Shown: positions 1 through 8,579 of the stretch, in pieces
How positions within the stretch are numbered: position 1 is the stretch's first letter
Layout of the letters: each line of letters starts with the position of its first letter
Made by a program: the position numbers and the translations under genes
Assembly (NCBI GenBank): GCA_025929155.1
Contig: JAICMR010000018.1
Coordinates: forward strand, 1 to 35,351
DNA length: 35,351 nucleotides
Direction: 5' to 3'
From: Chthoniobacterales bacterium
Lineage (GTDB): Bacteria > Verrucomicrobiota > Verrucomicrobiia > Chthoniobacterales > UBA10450
The notes under the pieces: model-generated
What the model saw: the letters and a program-made list of their open reading frames with translations, nothing else
The model's database searches: none
Told to the model about the DNA's origin: nothing

Positions 1-2
1 CG

Positions 3-830
3 GTGTTGCCGGGCGGCGAGGGCAGCACGACGCAGATTCCGGATTTGGATGAGTGCTGCCAGATGACGACGGTGAGCTTGCCGGGAGAAGGGGTCAGTTT
101 GACGGCGGGCACCCGCTATTGGTTGGTCGCCAGCACGGATGATATCAATGCGCCAGATTTCGAGGGCGGCTGGCATCCTTCCTACCGCGCAGCATATGCC
201 CAAGGCCTTCCAACTGTGTCGTGGCGAAATTACGGCGGCTCGTGGCCAGCTGCGCTAATCCGGGGAACAAAGCTGGCCGGAAACGGTGGTGCTGGCGACT
301 CAAAAGCTAACCGCTCGAATGCGGTTATCTTCAAAAATCTCGGCCCGGCCGGGCAGCACTCTCTCACCGTCGGAGTGTTGCTCAACGGCGATAAGGTGCC
401 CTTCCAAGGAGAAGTCTGGGCTGCGCTTCCCTTTACTCCGAAAGCAGATGTGCAGGCCACCACACTGGCTGCGGGCGTTGGTTACACTGCCGGCACGAAG
501 CTGGTGAACTTGGGCATCTACAGCGATAACGAAGGCGTTCCCGGCAGCCTTTTACCGGGCGGCCAAGGGAGCACCAGGGATATTCCAGATGATGACGACT
601 ATGGTGACCTGGCGATCGTCAGATTGGCCGGCGAAGGAGTCGCTTTGAAGGCTGGAGTTCAGTATTGGCTGGTGGCCAGCACGGACGACGTCAATGCGCC
701 GGATTTTCAGGGCGAATGGCGGGGATCCGGCGTTGCTCTGGCCTCCAACCAGCAACCGGAGATTTTCCCTACCTGGCAAGACTTTAGCGGACTCTGGTTG
801 GCCGCAAAGATTACTGGTACGCTCCCATAG
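3..830 (+). CDS. Secreted/surface repeat protein, 5'-truncated by the window edge; possibly choice-of-anchor domain type
   Basis: ORF open at left edge. Two internal repeats: LPGGEGST..IPD..YWLVASTDDINAPDFEGGW and LPGGQGST..IPD..YWLVASTDDVNAPDFQGEW. Confidence 0.55.
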   Translation: MLPGGEGSTTQIPDLDECCQMTTVSLPGEGVSLTAGTRYWLVASTDDINAPDFEGGWHPSYRAAYAQGLPTVSWRNYGGSWPAALIRGTKLAGNGGAGDSKANRSNAVIFKNLGPAGQHSLTVGVLLNGDKVPFQGEVWAALPFTPKADVQATTLAAGVGYTAGTKLVNLGIYSDNEGVPGSLLPGGQGSTRDIPDDDDYGDLAIVRLAGEGVALKAGVQYWLVASTDDVNAPDFQGEWRGSGVALASNQQPEIFPTWQDFSGLWLAAKITGTLP

Positions 831-1219
831 CTTGTCATTTCTTAGCCGCTGAACACCCATTCCTCCGATGAGTCACTCGCTGCCTTTGCCGTACTGTCAC
901 CAAAGGTAGTCGCAAGGAGTGAGAATCGATACCGAACTGCTGGCACGAGAAACTCGCGGTACGCTGCCTAGGTCGGGCGCGAGCGTGCCAGATCGCAGTT
1001 GGCCCGGAGCAAGAAAAAGCTCGACATGATCCCTGCCGGCGCTGCTGACCACGGTTTCATCTTGGCCGGGAAAAAGACCTGACGAACGAGGCCGGTGGCG
1101 GAGGTTCAGGGCACGCTTCCGTTGAGGCAGCGCGCCGGAATGCTGGCATTTTGGATCCTTTGTGATCGCAACACGAGAGCACTTGCAGATGCGGAGATTT
1201 TTCGCGCTGCCCGGATTCG

Positions 1220-2320
1220 TCAGGCGATGTCTCGTTTCGTATACCCGCGCTTCGTGTCGAGATAAAGCACTACGAAAATCGCCGCGAGCCAACCGCGCAG
1301 CAGCGCGCTGATCAGGCAGCTCGCAAGCGTCGTCAGCGCGCCCGCCCAATCGAGCGCATTGCTCGTCGCCATCGATTGCAGGAGAGGCAGCGCTTGTTCG
1401 ATCGTCGTCACGCCCCGCATCCGCCAGATCATCACCGGTAATTCCACGGCGATATTCAGCGCGATGATCACGAGCAGCCACAGGGAAGCGATGATCGCGC
1501 CGCGCCAGAGCGGTCGATCGAGACGCGGACGTTCCCGGCCGCTCCGCGCGAGATCCTTGCTTTCGCGGAGCGCCTCCATCGAATCGCCGCCCCCAAGCGC
1601 GCCTGCCTGTTGCCAAAAGAGGAAGTTAATGAAGAGCCGGCCGACCATGTAAGCCGTGAAAATCAGCAGGAGCAGCACGAGCAGGAGCGCGCCGCCGGAC
1701 CCCGAGGTCGTGAGAGAGAACGCGACCAAAAGCGGGATAACGGTCCAGAGGAAATAAGAGCCGTAAACGATCAGCGCGAGCGTGAACATTCGGGTCCAGA
1801 GCGGCTTCGAGCGGACGAGCACACTCCGAACATTTGGCTGGCGTCCCTCGAGCAGGTCTGCCGCGAGCATTTGCAAGCCCGCGAGCGAAAACGGCCAGCC
1901 GATCACGAGCAGCACGATCATGACGAACACCACCGCAGCCGCACCGATCACGATCGGAAGCTGCCCAGCCTTATCCGGCGTCTCGAGAAAAGGCGCGGCA
2001 ATTTGCAGGAAAAACGACGGCCCGGAAACCAACAGCGCGAGCAGAAAAAACCGCCAGAAACCTTCGCGATAAATCCCAAAGCTCGTGGCGAAGATCGCGC
2101 CGAAAGTCATCCGTGCCGGCGGGATCGGTGGCGGCATTCCCTCATGCTCGTCGAGGAAGACTTCGACCAGTTCGCTCGCTGGAAACCAACGGTCGGTTCC
2201 TGCTTCGCGCACCTCGTTCTCCCGGATGAGGCGGCCGTCCTGCCGCCAGGCGCGGAGTTCATCCGCATCCACGGGCCCATATTCTTTCCCCTGCACGCGC
2301 ACGATCCATTCATCCGGCAT
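1220..2320 (-). CDS. GYF_2/DUF4339-domain multi-pass membrane protein
   Basis: N-terminus EWIVRVQGKEYGPVDADELRAWRQDGRL..DRWFPASEL is typical of DUF4339/GYF_2; followed by several hydrophobic segments. Confidence 0.7.
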   Translation of the reverse strand: MPDEWIVRVQGKEYGPVDADELRAWRQDGRLIRENEVREAGTDRWFPASELVEVFLDEHEGMPPPIPPARMTFGAIFATSFGIYREGFWRFFLLALLVSGPSFFLQIAAPFLETPDKAGQLPIVIGAAAVVFVMIVLLVIGWPFSLAGLQMLAADLLEGRQPNVRSVLVRSKPLWTRMFTLALIVYGSYFLWTVIPLLVAFSLTTSGSGGALLLVLLLLIFTAYMVGRLFINFLFWQQAGALGGGDSMEALRESKDLARSGRERPRLDRPLWRGAIIASLWLLVIIALNIAVELPVMIWRMRGVTTIEQALPLLQSMATSNALDWAGALTTLASCLISALLRGWLAAIFVVLYLDTKRGYTKRDIA

Positions 2321-2462
2321 CGGGCCAATTAACTGCGAATCGAGCGGAACACTAGCGGTGTGCTTTTCTCCTGCTCCCGATCTTCTTAAACAGCGGGAGC
2401 AGGATTAGGGAAGATGAACGAAAAATCGTGGGCGCACATGGACCTTGCGCTAACATCATCGG

Positions 2463-3374
2463 GTGAAGCTTCTCCTCGTCGACGGCCACTACTACGTTTA
2501 CCGCTCTTACTTCGCGATTCTGCATCTCTCGAACTCCCGCGGCGAGCCGACGAATGCGATCTTCGGGTTCACAAAAACCTTGCGACTCATGCTGAAACAT
2601 CTCCAGCCCGATCTCGCTGCGGTGATGTGGGACATGGGCCTGCCGCAGCGCCGGACGGAGCTGCAACCGGGCTACAAGGAGACGCGCAAGGAAATGCCCG
2701 AACGCATGCTGCCGCAGCTCGATTACATCCAGCAACTCACCCCGATCCTGGGTTTCAAAAACATCGCGGTGCCGAATACCGAAGCCGACGACCTGATGGG
2801 TTGCTATGCGATCAAGGCCGCGGAGCGCGGCATGGAAGTGATCCTCGCGACAAACGACAAGGATCTCTACCAGCTCGTTAGTCCGCAGGTGAAAATCTAC
2901 AGCACCGCGAAGGCCGATCTCGCCTCGCCAAAGGATGGCTTCGCATTGTTAGGCGAAGAGGAGGTCACCCGGAAATGGGAAGTCCCGCCCAGTCAAATCG
3001 GTGACGTGCTCGCGATCTCGGGCGATGCGGTGGACAACATCAAAGGCATTGGGATCGGCCGGAAGAGCGCGGCGAAATTGCTCCGCGAATTCGGCGGCCT
3101 GGAGGCGCTCCTCGCCGGACTCGATGGAGTGAAACTTCCGAAGACCCGCGACAAGCTGGAAGCTGCGCGCGAAAGCATTTTGCAGAATCGCAAGATGGTC
3201 GAGCTGGATTGTCACCTCGATCTGCCGATCCCGATCGAGGAGTTGCGGATCGCGCCCGATTACCCGCGGATGATCGAAGCGATGGAAAAGTGCGAGTTTA
3301 AGTCACTCCTCCAGGAAGCGCGCGACGAAGCCGCTCGCGCCGGTAAACAAACGCAGGGCGAGCTTCTTTTGTAA
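2463..3374 (+). CDS. 5'-3' exonuclease (Pol I N-terminal domain/FEN-like)
   Basis: GTG start. MKLLLVDGHYYVYRSYFAI, EADDLMGCYA, ATNDKDLYQLV, ISGDAVDNIKGIGIGRKSAAKLL (H3TH motif). Confidence 0.85.
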   Translation: MKLLLVDGHYYVYRSYFAILHLSNSRGEPTNAIFGFTKTLRLMLKHLQPDLAAVMWDMGLPQRRTELQPGYKETRKEMPERMLPQLDYIQQLTPILGFKNIAVPNTEADDLMGCYAIKAAERGMEVILATNDKDLYQLVSPQVKIYSTAKADLASPKDGFALLGEEEVTRKWEVPPSQIGDVLAISGDAVDNIKGIGIGRKSAAKLLREFGGLEALLAGLDGVKLPKTRDKLEAARESILQNRKMVELDCHLDLPIPIEELRIAPDYPRMIEAMEKCEFKSLLQEARDEAARAGKQTQGELLL

Positions 3375-3508
3375 CCGCGAGCCCCTCGTCCTTCGCTCGG
3401 TGAAGCGCGGCGAGTCCTGCGCTTTGGACTTCTTTTTTGCACTCCCGCGTGGAGAGCGACAAGTGAAAGCAAGTGCAGGCACGAGACCGTCAAAAGCCGG
3501 CGAATCTT

Positions 3509-4363
3509 TTAGGCTGCGACATGCGTCAGCTCGAGCGAGAAGTCGATCGCGCGCGCGGAGTGGGTAAGCGCGCCGATCGAAACGTAATCGACCCCGGTCG
3601 CAGCAACCTGCCGGACATTGCGCAAACTGATTCCGCCGCTCGCTTCGAACTCCACTTTTCCCTTCCCGATTGCGACGGCCTCGCGCATCTCGGCGCCCTT
3701 CATGTTATCGAGCAGGATCACCTGAATGCCTTCGATCTCGAGAAAGGCGCGCACCTGATCGAGGTTATCGGCTTCGACTTCGATCCGGATCCCCGGATGC
3801 TCCCGCCGCACGCGCTCGATCGCGGCCGTTAACTTCCCGATCCCGGGGCGCGCAAGCAGGTGGTTGTCTTTCACCAGCACCATGTCGTGCAAGCCAATGC
3901 GATGATTGACTCCGCCACCGGCGACGACCGCCGCTTTTTCAAATCTCCGCAAACCAGGAGTCGTCTTGCGCGTGTCCAAAATTTTTGCGCCGGTCTTGCC
4001 CGCAGCTTCGACAAATTCGCGGGTTAAAGTAGCAATTCCGCTCAGGCGTTGCAGGAAATTCAGGGCAACCCGTTCCGCAGTCAAAATCGAACGAGCGGAT
4101 CCGCGAATTTCCATGACAGCCGCACCGCCGGCCACCGCGGTGCCGTCGTTCTGGACGATTTCGATCCGCAAGCTCGGATCGACCCGTCGAAACACTTCCG
4201 CGGCGACTTCCGCGCCGGCGACCACCGCCCGCTCTTTCGCGATGACCCGCGCCGAAGCCTGTTCCGTTTCGGCGACGAAAAATTGGGTCGTGATATCGCC
4301 GTCGCCGACGTCTTCGCGCAGCGCGAGATCGATGAGAAGGAGGTCGTCAGCTGAGAAATCCAT
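3509..4363 (-). CDS. nadC: Nicotinate-nucleotide pyrophosphorylase (carboxylating)
   Basis: LREDVGDGDITTQFF, ILDTRKTTPGLRRFEKAAVVAGGGVNHRIGLHDMVLVKDNHL, EVEADNLDQVRAFLE. Start placed at MDFSADDLLL. Confidence 0.93.
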   Translation of the reverse strand: MDFSADDLLLIDLALREDVGDGDITTQFFVAETEQASARVIAKERAVVAGAEVAAEVFRRVDPSLRIEIVQNDGTAVAGGAAVMEIRGSARSILTAERVALNFLQRLSGIATLTREFVEAAGKTGAKILDTRKTTPGLRRFEKAAVVAGGGVNHRIGLHDMVLVKDNHLLARPGIGKLTAAIERVRREHPGIRIEVEADNLDQVRAFLEIEGIQVILLDNMKGAEMREAVAIGKGKVEFEASGGISLRNVRQVAATGVDYVSIGALTHSARAIDFSLELTHVAA

Positions 4364-4614
4364 GAGCGTCGTGCAGCCGGAAGGGCGCGAGCGACAAGGA
4401 TGAGGGCAAACAGCCAGCTGAACAAGCGGCCGTGGACAAAAAAAGATCCGGGCAGGGCACGCCGCGGAGAAACTTCCAATTGCGAGGCCGTGCCGCCGCC
4501 CGAATCGCCTTAACCGAAGCACTTAGACAGCGGGCTGTTTCGCTCCGTTCAAATGACTTTTTGGTCATTTTTGGGTGAGCGGGAAGTGAGCGGGGGCCGA
4601 GGGACTGCTGGGGG

Positions 4615-4737
4615 GCGCACGCGCCTCGCGTGCTGGTTTCGGCGCCCTCGCCGAAACGAACTTCCTCTTAAAAGTCCGAGACGAAGCAAAAGTCCCCGAT
4701 GGCGAGACGCCATCGCCAGCACGCGGGCCGCGTGCGC
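4615..4737. repeat. Intergenic palindromic repeat element, copy 1
   Basis: Arms GCGCACGCGCCTCGCGTGCTGG (4615-4636) and CCAGCACGCGGGCCGCGTGCGC (4716-4737). Internal perfect hairpins GTTTCGGCG/CGCCGAAAC and CGATGGCG/CGCCATCG. Related copy at 16925-17061. Confidence 0.8.
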
Positions 4738-4817
4738 TCCTCAGATCTTACGCAACCCCATCGCAGAACTCACAGTCTATTTCTGATCCAGGGGACCAGA
4801 GCGAATGCCCAGAAAGC

Positions 4818-4913
4818 TTCCGGCTGCAACATGACCGACACAGCCGGAAATTATTCCGGCAAGCGCTCTAAGTTGCACTTGCACCTCTTTGGGCGCGGAG
4901 TGCAGGTGTAAGT
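4818..4913 (+). promoter_or_regulatory. Candidate structured 5' leader of birA with alternative hairpins
   Basis: TTCCGGCTG 4818-4826 pairs with CAGCCGGAA 4841-4849. GCCGGAA 4843-4849 alternatively pairs with TTCCGGC 4854-4860. ACTTGCACCT 4877-4886 pairs with AGGTGTAAGT 4904-4913 (one G-U). Confidence 0.4.
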
Positions 4914-4951
4914 TAAAGTTTAGATGCAATGGGAAAAAATGACCGGCTTCT
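4897..4951 (+). repeat. Dispersed intergenic element, copy A (overlaps birA start)
   Basis: GGAGTGCAGGTGTAAGTTAAAGTTTAGATGCAATGGGA...GACCGGCTTCT matches copy B at 15334-15387 over nearly its whole length. Confidence 0.75.
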
Positions 4952-5534
4952 CCCAGCTGAAATCACCGGATCGTTGGGCCAAGTCGTCATCGGCCGCCAG
5001 ATCATCGTGCTCGAATCAACCCGTTCGACGAACGATTTCCTTCGGCAAATGCTCACGGCGGAGCTGGCGGAAGGCATTATCGTTTTCGCCGAAGAACAAA
5101 CCGCCGGGCGCGGCCAGCGCGCGAACCAATGGCACTCCGCCCCGCATCAGGGTTTGTGGTTTTCGATTCTGCTGCGCCCGGAAATTCCCGTCGCGGAATC
5201 CGCGCGCCTCACGACTTGGGCCGCGGAAGCCGTCGCCGAGACGATCCGAGCGCAACTTCACCTCGCTCCCGCGATCAAGCCGCCTAACGACGTTTACATG
5301 GGCTCGCGAAAAGTCTGCGGCGTCCTTGTCGAAACCGTCGCTGGATGCGGGCCGCACTTTGCGGCGATCGCCGGAATCGGCGTCAACGTTAACCAGCCGC
5401 TCGAAGCGTTTCCCGCCGAGTTGCAGGAGCGTGCCGGTTCGCTTGCGATGGCGGCGGGGCGTGCGATCGATCGCCGCGAGTTTGCGGTGGCGTTGATTCG
5501 TGAGCTCGATCGCAGCTACGCTGCGAATTTCTGA
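4929..5534 (+). CDS. birA: Biotin--[acetyl-CoA-carboxylase] ligase
   Basis: LESTRSTNDFLRQ, AEEQTAGRGQRANQWHS, GLWFSILLRP, KPPNDVYMGSRKVCGVLVE. No N-terminal HTH. Confidence 0.9.
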   Translation: MGKNDRLLPAEITGSLGQVVIGRQIIVLESTRSTNDFLRQMLTAELAEGIIVFAEEQTAGRGQRANQWHSAPHQGLWFSILLRPEIPVAESARLTTWAAEAVAETIRAQLHLAPAIKPPNDVYMGSRKVCGVLVETVAGCGPHFAAIAGIGVNVNQPLEAFPAELQERAGSLAMAAGRAIDRREFAVALIRELDRSYAANF

Positions 5535-5717
5535 AGTGCATCTGCAAGCGCATCGGGTTCGCTTTTGGGCAGAGCGCCCGCGCTGCCGCGAACTTTGATC
5601 AGCGCACGGATCGCTGAGAAAATTCGTTTGGGCGAGGCCGCCAAAACCAGCGTGAGGCGCAGGCGCTCTGCCGAAAATGCCCCGGTGCGGCGCGCGACTG
5701 GAATTTTGGTCGATTAT

Positions 5718-6842
5718 CTAAGCGCCGTTCGCGCCGACTTCCGCGAGCCAACGCCGGTAAATCTGCGGCGCAATCTCCGAGGGTTTGATTTCGCTCCGCC
5801 CGCCCCAGAAAACATTCGTGTAGGAAACCGGAATACCGCACGCCTCGAGATGCCGGTCGATCGCTGCCTTGTGTTCGAGCAGCCGCGTTTTGTCCGTTCC
5901 ATGCGCGACCGCCATGATGTTAACGTCGCGAAATTCCGGTCCCGCGTTCCGCCAATAGCAATGGGTGAGGATATCGTGCCGGCCCACTTCGCCCCCGGCT
6001 TCCAGTTCGCGCCCGGGCGGCACCGCCCAGTGAAAAAGCGCATTGAACCGCGTCACCCGCACTCCGCCTAACGACGGCTTCACGTGTTCGAGGAAAGTCG
6101 AAAATCGCCCGATAATTTTGCGCCGCGTCAGGTCCTGCGCGACGGCCTCGAACTCCTCGAGCGATACGCCGGCTTCCGCCGCGCGCGCGATCCACGGCGA
6201 CGGCTTGATTTCGTTAGGCGCGAACTCGCGCTTCAGCGCGGTCAGCACCGTCCACTCCTTTTCCGTTAACCTTGCCGGCTGCACTACGATCATCGTGGCC
6301 GGCGCCGGCGCACGTGTTCCCGGCTCGACATTCTTCCGCCGCACATGCCCGACGCCGAGCGTGAAAATCCCTTCCGCCGGCATTAGCCGGAAATGTTCGG
6401 CTCCCACCAGCCGCGTCAAGATTTCGCCGTGGCGTTGCAGTGAGAAACCGTCCGGGACCTTCAGCGTGGTCCAGAGCTTGTATTCCGATCCGGGCGTTAC
6501 CGCATCGGTGGAGCGCAATACGACGTGGCCGGAAAAGGGATCGCGCTGCGACATGTAGTCGAACGCCGCCTCGAGTTTCTCCGCCGGCACTTTCCAGGCA
6601 ACCAGCGCGCCGCTCGCGAGGTTCGTGGCGAGTAAAGTTTGCCGCACCCGCCGCACCGTTCCCGCTCGCAGCATCGCCGCAATCCGCTCCAACACCGTCC
6701 CGACCGGCACCCCGGAGCGCGCCGCGATTTCCGCGAACGGCTCGAGCACGAAGCCCGCGATTTTATCCTCTGAGATCGCGAGGATGCGGGCGTTGACCGG
6801 GTCGTTGTGTTCCACCGGAATGGTCTCGTTAGGCAAAGTCAT
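5718..6842 (-). CDS. Fused AhbA/AhbB-like (NirDLGH-type) siroheme decarboxylase / Lrp-AsnC-like protein
   Basis: Two Lrp-like halves in one chain. Second half contains GRHDILTHCYWR..PEFRDVNIMAVAHGTDKTRLLEH, resembling AhbA/NirD signatures. Start placed at MTLPNETIPV. Confidence 0.6.
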   Translation of the reverse strand: MTLPNETIPVEHNDPVNARILAISEDKIAGFVLEPFAEIAARSGVPVGTVLERIAAMLRAGTVRRVRQTLLATNLASGALVAWKVPAEKLEAAFDYMSQRDPFSGHVVLRSTDAVTPGSEYKLWTTLKVPDGFSLQRHGEILTRLVGAEHFRLMPAEGIFTLGVGHVRRKNVEPGTRAPAPATMIVVQPARLTEKEWTVLTALKREFAPNEIKPSPWIARAAEAGVSLEEFEAVAQDLTRRKIIGRFSTFLEHVKPSLGGVRVTRFNALFHWAVPPGRELEAGGEVGRHDILTHCYWRNAGPEFRDVNIMAVAHGTDKTRLLEHKAAIDRHLEACGIPVSYTNVFWGGRSEIKPSEIAPQIYRRWLAEVGANGA

Positions 6843-6844
6843 GT

Positions 6845-7534
6845 TCACGCGATGGCGCAGGCGAGGACGGCAAAATAATGGCAGGCGGTCCCGAGCAGCA
6901 CAAACAGATGCCACACAAAATGCGTGTAGCGCCTGCTTTTGTTCACGAAAAAATAAACGCCGCCGGTGTAAGCGAATCCTCCGGCCAGAAGCCAGGCCAA
7001 GCTGGCGGCGGGCAGGTGCGCGATCAGTGGGCGGATCGCCACCAGGATCAGCCAACCCATCGCGAGGTAGAGCGCGAGTGAAAATCGCTGGCCTCGCTGC
7101 GTGCCGCCGACGCTTTTCAGGATGACCCCGAAAAGAGCGAGCGACCAGATGAGTACGAGAATCGTCCAGCCCCAGGGGCCGCGCAGCGGACCGAGCGTGA
7201 ACGGCGTGTAGGTCCCGGCGATCAGCAGAAAGATCGCGGAATGATCGATCACCTGCAGAGCCGATTTCACTCCACCCCGTGGGCAGGCGTGATAAAGCGT
7301 GGACCCGAGATAGACGAGTAACATCGCGGCCACAAAAACCGCTGCGCCGACGAAGAAAAGACGGTCACCGCCACGCCATGACGCCATGATCAGAAACGGC
7401 GCGCCGATGAGGACGGCAATCAGCCCGAGCCCGTGGCTGATACTGTTCGCGAACTCCTCGGCTACGGATTGGTCCCATCGCGGGTCATCGTCGACCCGTG
7501 GTGGCGAGAGAGGCAATTGAATCGGAGCGCGCAA
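6845..7534 (-). CDS. Hemolysin III family membrane protein (PAQR-like)
   Basis: EEFANSISHGLGLI, YLGSTLYHACP, VIDHSAIFLLIAGTYTPFTL, YTGGVYFF..HFVWHLFVLLGTACHYFAVL. Confidence 0.88.
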   Translation of the reverse strand: MRAPIQLPLSPPRVDDDPRWDQSVAEEFANSISHGLGLIAVLIGAPFLIMASWRGGDRLFFVGAAVFVAAMLLVYLGSTLYHACPRGGVKSALQVIDHSAIFLLIAGTYTPFTLGPLRGPWGWTILVLIWSLALFGVILKSVGGTQRGQRFSLALYLAMGWLILVAIRPLIAHLPAASLAWLLAGGFAYTGGVYFFVNKSRRYTHFVWHLFVLLGTACHYFAVLACAIA

Positions 7535-7606
7535 ATCTCACTCCTACGCGCGAACGCTCAGGTCGAAAGGAAAGAGTTGCATCTTCGAGATCGTGCCATC
7601 GAGTAA

Positions 7607-8293
7607 ATGTCGATGACGAAAGCCATCTTCTTCGATGCCGCCGGCACGCTGATTCATCTGACGAGGAGCGTCGGCGAAAACTACGCGCTCGTCGCGGCAC
7701 GCCAGGGATTGCAGCTCGATCGCGGCGAACTCGACGAGGCCTTCCGCGAGGTTTGGAAAGTCATGCCGGCGCGTTCCGCCTCCGGTGCGCCGCGCGCTGA
7801 CGACGATAAAGGCTGGTGGCGCGAACTGATTGAGCGCGTCCTCGACCGCACCTCTACGCGGATTGAACCGCTCGATCGAGACAATTTTTTCGAGGCCGCT
7901 TACGGACACTTCGCCGAAACCGGCGTCTGGGAGTTATACCCGGAAGTAGAAGAGGTCCTGGAAAAGCTCGCACCACGCTACGAGCTCGCAGTCGTCTCAA
8001 ATTTCGACGGTCGCCTTCGCATGATCTTCGAGCACCTCGGGATTACGAAATTCTTTCGCTACGTGTTTCTGTCGAGCGAGCTGGGTGCGGAAAAACCCGA
8101 CCCGGAAATCTACCGGCGCGCGATCAAGATCTCTGGCTTTCCCGCCGGAGAGATCCTCCACGTGGGCGATGATCCTGAGCGCGACTGGGCGGCCGCGCGC
8201 GCCGCGGGATTAAGCGCTTTTGAGCTCGACCGACCGCGGAATAGCCTTCGCGGTCTGCTCCGCGATCTTGCACCGGGCAGCGAAACATCGTAA
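7607..8293 (+). CDS. HAD-IA family hydrolase
   Basis: KAIFFDAAGTLI, AVVSNFDGRL, SSELGAEKPDPEIYRRA, ILHVGDDPERDWAAARAAGL. Confidence 0.88.
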   Translation: MSMTKAIFFDAAGTLIHLTRSVGENYALVAARQGLQLDRGELDEAFREVWKVMPARSASGAPRADDDKGWWRELIERVLDRTSTRIEPLDRDNFFEAAYGHFAETGVWELYPEVEEVLEKLAPRYELAVVSNFDGRLRMIFEHLGITKFFRYVFLSSELGAEKPDPEIYRRAIKISGFPAGEILHVGDDPERDWAAARAAGLSAFELDRPRNSLRGLLRDLAPGSETS

Positions 8294-8309
8294 GAGCAAA
8301 AGCTCCGCC

Positions 8310-8381
8310 GGGTTGGTAGCTCAATGGTAGAGCAGCGCCCTTTTAAGGCGTTGGTTGTGGGTTCGAGTCCCACCCAACCCA
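8310..8381 (+). tRNA. tRNA-Lys (anticodon UUU)
   Basis: Cloverleaf: acceptor GGGTTGG/CCAACCC, D arm GCTCAATGGTAGAGC, anticodon arm GCGCC-CTTTTAA-GGCGT, T arm GTGGG-TTCGAGT-CCCAC. Confidence 0.95.
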
Positions 8382-8579
8382 TGCTTCTCACTACGGATTG
8401 AATCGGAAAGCCGAAATGTGGCGAACCTGCCGCTGGCGGAGGACCGCTGCGACCTGCAGCTCAGGCGCGCCAAAAACGACTTGGATTTGACCGCCAATTC
8501 CTGCGGCGGAGTAACAAAGCCAATACACTCCTCAGCCGGCCTTGGTTGTTCGTAGCTTTTCTTATCGACGGACTAGTTT

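Noticed and set aside
897-1616. 239-aa minus-strand ORF
   Set aside because: Arg/Ala-rich low-complexity translation overlapping the DUF4339 gene in another frame; no family signature.
5282-5290. Treating the birA copy of the 9-mer as evidence of selection on DNA
   Set aside because: Here PND is part of the conserved K-x-PND biotin-ligase motif, so the amino acids at least are protein-constrained; other copies carry the argument.
8110-8391. Minus-strand ORF MRSMGWVGLEPTTNALKGRCSTIELPTR...
   Set aside because: Antisense of tRNA-Lys, a well-known spurious translation pattern; it also overlaps the HAD gene.
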